Source: Affinibrenneria salicis
GTDB taxonomy: Bacteria > Pseudomonadota > Gammaproteobacteria > Enterobacterales > Enterobacteriaceae
Assembly (NCBI RefSeq): GCF_008710095.1
Contig: NZ_VYKJ01000022.1
Location: forward strand, 1-47,849
Direction: 5' to 3'
Length of the DNA stretch: 47,849 nucleotides
Positions 44,037 through 47,849 of the stretch are shown here, piece by piece. Below the pieces are notes generated by a model that did not search any database, was not told where the DNA came from, and was given only the letters and a program-made list of their open reading frames with translations. The first letter of the stretch is position 1, and each line of letters starts with the position of its first letter. A program made the position numbers and the translations under genes.

Positions 44037-44381
44037 CAATGGTACTTAAACGTATTAAAAAATTATGTTGGCTTCTCTGGAAGGGCAAGGCGTAAAGAAT
44101 ATTGGATGTTTTATCTGTTTAATATTATCGTTTCTTTGGTTGTAGCTATTATTGATACGGCGCTTGGACTGAATGCAATTCTGCTTATGATTTATGCGTT
44201 AGCCATTCTTCTGCCTGGGTTGGCGGTTACCGTTCGTCGTCTTCATGATATCGGCAAGTCGGGATGGTGGATCCTGATAAGTATGGTCCCTTTTGTCGGT
44301 GGCCTCGTGCTTGTGGCCTTTACCTGCATGGACAGTCAGCCTGCGGAAAATCAATTCGGACCTAATCCGAAACTCGCTTAA
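44034..44381 (+). CDS. DUF805 (YhaH-like) inner-membrane protein
   Basis: A 115-residue protein. The family start is NYVGFSGRARRKEYWMFYLF, with hydrophobic helices at about 25-45, 48-65 and 78-95, and the signature TVRRLHDIGKSGWW at about 66-79. Function unknown; members are common small membrane proteins in enterobacteria. Strong AAGGAGG ribosome site. Lower GC than its neighbours, with an AT-rich 5' region (43760-44033) that shows no other gene. Confidence 0.9.
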   Translation: MQWYLNVLKNYVGFSGRARRKEYWMFYLFNIIVSLVVAIIDTALGLNAILLMIYALAILLPGLAVTVRRLHDIGKSGWWILISMVPFVGGLVLVAFTCMDSQPAENQFGPNPKLA

Positions 44382-44919
44382 TATTATTAATCATCTTTGG
44401 TACGGCATACGGCACCCTCAAAAGAAGAAATCCGGACTGTTGACAAAACTATCGTCCATTATCGCCGCGTCAGCAAACTCAAATCTGAGTTCGGTTTCTT
44501 CTTTTCTTTTTCAAATTTTTTCGCTCCATTCACCACGCGTTTCTCAACCAACTGAATCAAAAAAACGCTATCGTCAGCAAACGACCCACCTGCAAAAAAT
44601 CCGCTTTCCCCGTTTGGCCGCCGCGCACGAAAACGTTATCGGCGACGATTTATCGGAAAGGACATGCGCGACTAATTTTGCGGCGGCTCCTCGCCGTGTA
44701 GAAATGGTGGTTAATTTTATTTCTTATATTTTTGTTTTTTTGAAATTTAATTTATTATTTTTTTATTTTAATGCGCTTTAATTGATAAAAAATGATTGAT
44801 TTAGAAATTTAAATTCATCTGTTTTCAGGTAGTGTTATGAATAGGGTTTGACAGTGTTTCTATGCAGAATACTGACAACCTGCGGCCATCATTTCTCATT
44901 ATTTACCGGAGCGCTATTT
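44382..44919. other. intergenic region before acdS
   Basis: 538 bp, no supported gene. A hairpin AACTCA-AATC-TGAGTT (44476-44491) followed by a pyrimidine run may end the DUF805 transcript. A very AT-rich stretch is at 44715-44785. TTGACA (44848-44853) could be the -35 of the acdS promoter, but no good -10 lies at the right distance. No Lrp-type acdR regulator is present. Confidence 0.5.
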
Positions 44920-45936
44920 ATGAATCTGGACAAATTCCCGCGTTATCCATTAACTTTTGGTCCCTCCCCGATTACGCCAATGAAAAGGCTGAGTGAATAT
45001 TTAGGCGGTGACGTAGAAATTTACGCCAAACGAGAAGATTGTAATAGCGGTCTGGCGTTTGGCGGCAATAAAACGCGGAAACTGGAATACCTTATTCCCG
45101 AAGCGCTGGCGCAGGGGTGCGATACTTTAGTTTCCATTGGCGGAATTCAGTCTAACCAGACGCGTCAGGTGGCGGCGGTGGCGGCACATCTGGGGATGAA
45201 ATGCATTCTGGTGCAGGAAAACTGGGTGAACTATGCCGATGCCGTTTATGATCGGGTAGGAAACATCGAGCTGTCCCGCATTATGGGCGCGGATGTGCGC
45301 CTGGATGCCGCCGGCTTTGATATCGGCATTCGCGAAAGCTGGAAAAATGCCATGGACGAGGCGGCGCAAAATGGCGGTAAACCTTTCCCGATACCAGCCG
45401 GTTGCTCCGAACACCCCTACGGCGGCCTGGGATTCGTCGGCTTTGCGGAAGAAGTTCGCCAGCAGGAAAAGGCGCTGGGTTTCAAATTTGACTATATCGT
45501 CGTCTGCTCCGTCACCGGCAGCACCCAGGCCGGCATGGTGGTCGGTTTTGCCGCCGATGGCCGCGCCCGCAACGTTATCGGTATCGATGCGTCGGCCAAA
45601 CCGGAAAAAACTAAAGCTCAGATCCTGCGTATTGCGCAGAATACGGCCAAACTGGTCGAGTTGGGTCAGGATCTCACGGAGGAAGACGTGGTGCTGGATA
45701 CCCGCTACGGCGGGCCGGAATACGGTTTGCCGAATGAAGGCACGCTAGAAGCCATCCGGCTGTGCGCCCGCATGGAAGGCGTGATGACCGATCCGGTATA
45801 TGAAGGCAAATCCATGCAGGGGATGATTGATATGATCCGCAACGGCGAATTCCCGAAAGGCTCGAAAGTGCTGTATGCCCACCTGGGCGGCGCGCCGGCG
45901 CTGAGCGCTTACAGCTACATCTTCCGTAACGGCTGA
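44920..45936 (+). CDS. acdS: AcdS, 1-aminocyclopropane-1-carboxylate (ACC) deaminase
   Basis: A 338-residue pyridoxal-phosphate enzyme that splits ACC, the plant ethylene precursor, into 2-oxobutyrate and ammonia. Lys51 in [11 protein letters not shown] binds the cofactor, and [13 protein letters not shown] (about 76-88) is the family block. The residues that separate true ACC deaminases from D-cysteine desulfhydrases are both of the deaminase type: Glu295 (PVYEGK) and Leu322 (AHLGGAPA). Length and almost all motifs equal Pseudomonas AcdS. Start at 44920 by homology. The gene probably helps plant association by lowering host ethylene. Confidence 0.95.
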   Translation: MNLDKFPRYPLTFGPSPITPMKRLSEYLGGDVEIYAKREDCNSGLAFGGNKTRKLEYLIPEALAQGCDTLVSIGGIQSNQTRQVAAVAAHLGMKCILVQENWVNYADAVYDRVGNIELSRIMGADVRLDAAGFDIGIRESWKNAMDEAAQNGGKPFPIPAGCSEHPYGGLGFVGFAEEVRQQEKALGFKFDYIVVCSVTGSTQAGMVVGFAADGRARNVIGIDASAKPEKTKAQILRIAQNTAKLVELGQDLTEEDVVLDTRYGGPEYGLPNEGTLEAIRLCARMEGVMTDPVYEGKSMQGMIDMIRNGEFPKGSKVLYAHLGGAPALSAYSYIFRNG

Positions 45937-45948
45937 CGCCATGCTCCC

Positions 45949-45984
45949 GACCTTGTTCAGGCACAGGCGTGCCTGAACAAGGTC
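45949..45984. terminator. acdS terminator hairpin
   Basis: Perfect 16-bp stem GACCTTGTTCAGGCAC/GTGCCTGAACAAGGTC with loop AGGC, 12 bp after the acdS stop, followed by TGTCTT. The T tract is weak, but stem strength makes a termination or 3'-protection role likely. Confidence 0.75.
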
Positions 45985-46146
45985 TGTCTTAGGGTGGCGA
46001 TGATCCGGCTTGTCGGTAACGCGTGATTTTTCATAGTGAATCTCATGCGTCATACGTTCAAATTGCGAGAAAACTCTACTTATGAACACTTTGATTTTTC
46101 GGGGGAGATTACCATTAGGTCTCAAAGGATTTCAGGTAAAACGGCT

Positions 46147-46469
46147 ATGGCCGCACCAATAAGCAACGAAGAACAGGTATTTATTACCGAACTTGGCAGG
46201 CGGATCACCGCGCTGAGGAAGGACGCGGGGATGACGCAGACGCAGGTTGCACAGGCGCTGAACGTCTCCAGCAGGCCGTACAGGCCAGGGAAGCCGGAAG
46301 GCGGCGGATACAGATCTCCATACTCCCAGCCGTGGCACGACTGTTAGCGGTTTATCTGGAAGATTTGCTTGGCGAAGAACCGGAGAAGATCGCCCGTAAG
46401 CGTGGCCCTGCGCCAAAATGGCAGCAGCTTATTGAAGAGATCGACAGCCGAAGGCAAAGCAGAAGATGA
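46147..46469 (+). pseudogene. XRE-family helix-turn-helix regulator, frameshifted
   Basis: The first part (from ATG 46147) reads MAAPISNEEQVF, then LGRRITALRKDAGMTQTQVA, then QALNVS, a standard XRE helix-turn-helix. At about 46270 the frame breaks. In the next frame the expected continuation follows: QQAVQAREAGRRR, then LPAVARLLAVYLEDLLGEEP and KRGPAPKWQQLIEEIDSRR, ending at TGA 46467-46469. One missing base near TCTCCAGCAGG explains it. The frame as read gives a short nonsense tail ending about 46347. Such regulators often sit next to symE; the usual partner gene follows. Confidence 0.85.
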
Positions 46470-46591
46470 TTTCGGAGATGTTAAGCGCCCTGATTGTTCA
46501 GGCACGTAACTGACTGATAAATAACGCGGTGATTAAGAGCGGCAACCCTCAGCCACCGCTGACCACAACCAACTATGTGAGGTAGTTAATT

Positions 46592-46876
46592 ATGGCTGAA
46601 CACGATTGTATTTCAGAAGTGAAGATTTCCAAAGCGCAGCGCCGTTATATTGTCGGCTATGTACCGAACCGGGGCGATACCAGCACACCCAATATTAATC
46701 TTAAAGGTAAATGGCTGCGTGAGGCGGGATTTAATACCGGCACCGGCGTAACAGTGAAGATTGCGGGGGACTGTATTGTGTTAATACCGGACAGTCCGCA
46801 GGAACAGGCGCTGAGGGAACAACTTGAGCAGGTTAAAAATACGCTTAACCGAGTTAAGCAGGATGTACTGAGTTAA
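46592..46876 (+). CDS. symE: SymE-family toxin
   Basis: A 94-residue protein of the SymE type I toxin family, which has an AbrB-like fold. The shared core is INLKGKWLREAGFNTGTGVT, followed by VKIAGDCIVLIPDSP (compare LKGQWLEAAGF-TGT and GCIVL in E. coli SymE). The C-terminal end is a charged helix. E. coli SymE is SOS-induced, condenses the nucleoid or cleaves RNA, and is held down by the antisense RNA SymR. An antisense RNA would be expected opposite the 5' end, but I cannot demonstrate a promoter. GAGGT lies upstream. Confidence 0.85.
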   Translation: MAEHDCISEVKISKAQRRYIVGYVPNRGDTSTPNINLKGKWLREAGFNTGTGVTVKIAGDCIVLIPDSPQEQALREQLEQVKNTLNRVKQDVLS

Positions 46877-46883
46877 ATAAAAC

Positions 46884-46917
46884 AACCGAAAGGATCGTGG
46901 TGATCTTTCCGGTTTTA
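46884..46917. terminator. terminator between symE and the immunity gene
   Basis: AACCGAAAGGATC pairs, with small bulges, to GATCTTTCCGGTT around GTGGT and is followed by TTTT. It lies in the 46-bp gap between two convergent genes and can serve both. Confidence 0.75.
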
Positions 46918-46922
46918 ATCAT

Positions 46923-47279
46923 TCAGTTATATTCAACTTCATATTTTCCAATTATATCAAAAACATGATCATAAGTACTAAGTATTATATGTTTATTTTC
47001 ATCTTCATGAGTTTCATCAACATAATCAAAACTGGACTTAGAATGTTTTTCATTCGGGTATTCATCTAACTTATAAATAGATAGCCTTTCAATATCACTA
47101 AAAATAAACTTAACCTTAACATCTGGAGCGTTTAAAATTTCTGGCTTACAAGCTGATAGGGATAATGATGTATTAATAATAAAATTAAATGGATAAAGTT
47201 TTAGCTCAGTTCCAGATAGAACCAATGCATCTCGCCCATAAATAACACCATATTTCGTTTGTATTTCTTTCATTTCCAT
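46923..47279 (-). CDS. probable immunity protein for the Rhs toxin
   Basis: A 118-residue, AT-rich, acidic protein with no signal peptide or membrane segment and no family I recognise. It follows the Rhs C-terminus at once on the same strand, the standard place for a cognate immunity gene. Start set at ATG 47279, with AGAGGA about ten bases upstream; a GTG at 47288 would overlap the Rhs stop but lies too close to the ribosome site. Its function is inferred from position and composition only. Confidence 0.65.
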   Translation of the reverse strand: MEMKEIQTKYGVIYGRDALVLSGTELKLYPFNFIINTSLSLSACKPEILNAPDVKVKFIFSDIERLSIYKLDEYPNEKHSKSSFDYVDETHEDENKHIILSTYDHVFDIIGKYEVEYN

Positions 47280-47280
47280 A

Positions 47281-47849
47281 TCAACCACATCCTCTTGTTC
47301 TTATTGACTTACCGCCATCTTTAGTTGAAAAGCGTCGATCGAGATTAATTTTAGATAACTCATCTGGAGTTGCCCATCTCGATGGGATTTTAGATACCCC
47401 AGCCTCTTTAGCAGCATAAAGGTGTCTATTATCCAAACTGAAAACAGAGTCTTTATGTGCACCTTGTGATAATAGCTTATCTTGTACGCTGGTAGGTAAA
47501 TCAGCCATCCTTACTTTTCTAATTGGCTCTGCTTGGTTTATATATGACGGATCATTTTTGAGCCTATGTATTAACTCATTAACGTTTCTACCATCATCAA
47601 AAATAGGGTTAATACTATCTTGTGAAAATAAGATCGTTTTAGGGCTTACGGGACTTAACCCAAGCGGATCGATCCAACTTAAAGGATTTGGCGCATAAGC
47701 ATATAAGTTTAACCCGCCTCTTAGCCCTATCGGGTCCGGCTGGGTAAACCGCCCGCACTGCGGGTCGTAGTACCTGAACAGGTTATAATGCAGGCCGGTT
47801 TCCCGGTCAAGGTACTGTCCCTGAAATCGCAGATTTTGCGGGCCGTTCA
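47281..47849 (-). CDS. Rhs-family protein, C-terminal part with toxin tip (partial)
   Basis: The gene enters from the right edge; 188 codons are visible, reading in the frame whose first full codon is at 47847. The Rhs core end is clear: [40 protein letters not shown], and [20 protein letters not shown], after which the variable domain starts. The tip (about 125 residues) reads [15 protein letters not shown], then [21 protein letters not shown], resembling ParB-like nuclease folds seen in other polymorphic toxins; that match is from memory. The tip is AT-rich while the core is GC-rich. Rhs toxins are delivered by type VI secretion or contact systems. Confidence 0.9.
   Translation of the reverse strand, partial: NGPQNLRFQGQYLDRETGLHYNLFRYYDPQCGRFTQPDPIGLRGGLNLYAYAPNPLSWIDPLGLSPVSPKTILFSQDSINPIFDDGRNVNELIHRLKNDPSYINQAEPIRKVRMADLPTSVQDKLLSQGAHKDSVFSLDNRHLYAAKEAGVSKIPSRWATPDELSKINLDRRFSTKDGGKSIRTRGCG

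Noticed and set aside
44293..44781. 162-codon plus-strand frame overlapping the end of the DUF805 gene
   Set aside because: Overlaps a real gene, shows a low-complexity tail (Phe/Tyr rich from AT-rich DNA) and no family resemblance.

Overview
This is chromosomal DNA from a plant-associated member of Enterobacterales. The replication-origin neighbourhood (kup, ravA-viaA, asnC, mioC, oriC, mnmG, rsmG, atp operon, glmUS, pst-phoU) keeps the Escherichia-type gene order. The housekeeping proteins read as close relatives of the E. coli proteins. The acdS gene, intergenic repeats of pectobacterial appearance and moderately GC-rich coding DNA suggest Pectobacteriaceae (Brenneria/Dickeya/Lonsdalea/Pectobacterium type). 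The genus is inference; no 16S gene lies inside the window, only its promoter and leader.

Layout. 1-240: minus-strand rRNA operon leader with tandem promoters P1 and P2 and a boxA. 240-891: no gene, but a striking GCACCT/GCAACCT/GCAAGAT tandem array. 892-3479: ygiW divergent from qseBC, with a candidate QseB/PmrA-type box between them. 3515-8617: kup divergent from ravA-viaA. 8786-12907: asnC (asnA, its usual neighbour, is absent), mioC, oriC with four recognisable DnaA boxes and AT-rich 13-mers, mnmG, rsmG. 13514-20506: complete atpIBEFHAGDC operon, preceded by a good CRP site and closed by a strong terminator. 20821-24210: glmU and glmS, which make UDP-GlcNAc precursors. 24211-28766: an accessory AT-rich island directly downstream of glmS (the attTn7 position). 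It carries a four-gene minus-strand operon: KAS III-like synthase, FkbH-like glyceryl-ACP synthase, stand-alone ACP and 2-oxoacid-dehydrogenase-type acyltransferase. This set matches agg1-agg4 of agglomerin (acyltetronate) biosynthesis and is the most interesting system here. 28767-30194: DUF4026/DUF2314 protein. 30299-35014: Pho-box-controlled pstSCAB-phoU. 35532-43759: a peptide-type ABC transporter (binding protein, two permeases, two ATPases), an M20 metallopeptidase and a LysR regulator, looking like one uptake-and-hydrolysis unit. 44034-45936: a DUF805 membrane protein and acdS (ACC deaminase). 46147-47849: a frameshifted XRE-type regulator, a SymE-family toxin, and on the minus strand the 3' end of an Rhs protein with a variable toxin tip followed by a probable immunity gene; the Rhs gene continues beyond the right edge.

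How it works together. The left and middle parts are core functions: replication start, tRNA modification, energy, cell-wall sugar supply, phosphate uptake, potassium uptake. The accessory parts (tetronate cluster, peptide uptake, ACC deaminase, Rhs toxin/immunity) fit a bacterium that competes with other microbes and interacts with plants. No database search was run; family calls rest on remembered sequences and motifs read from the translations.
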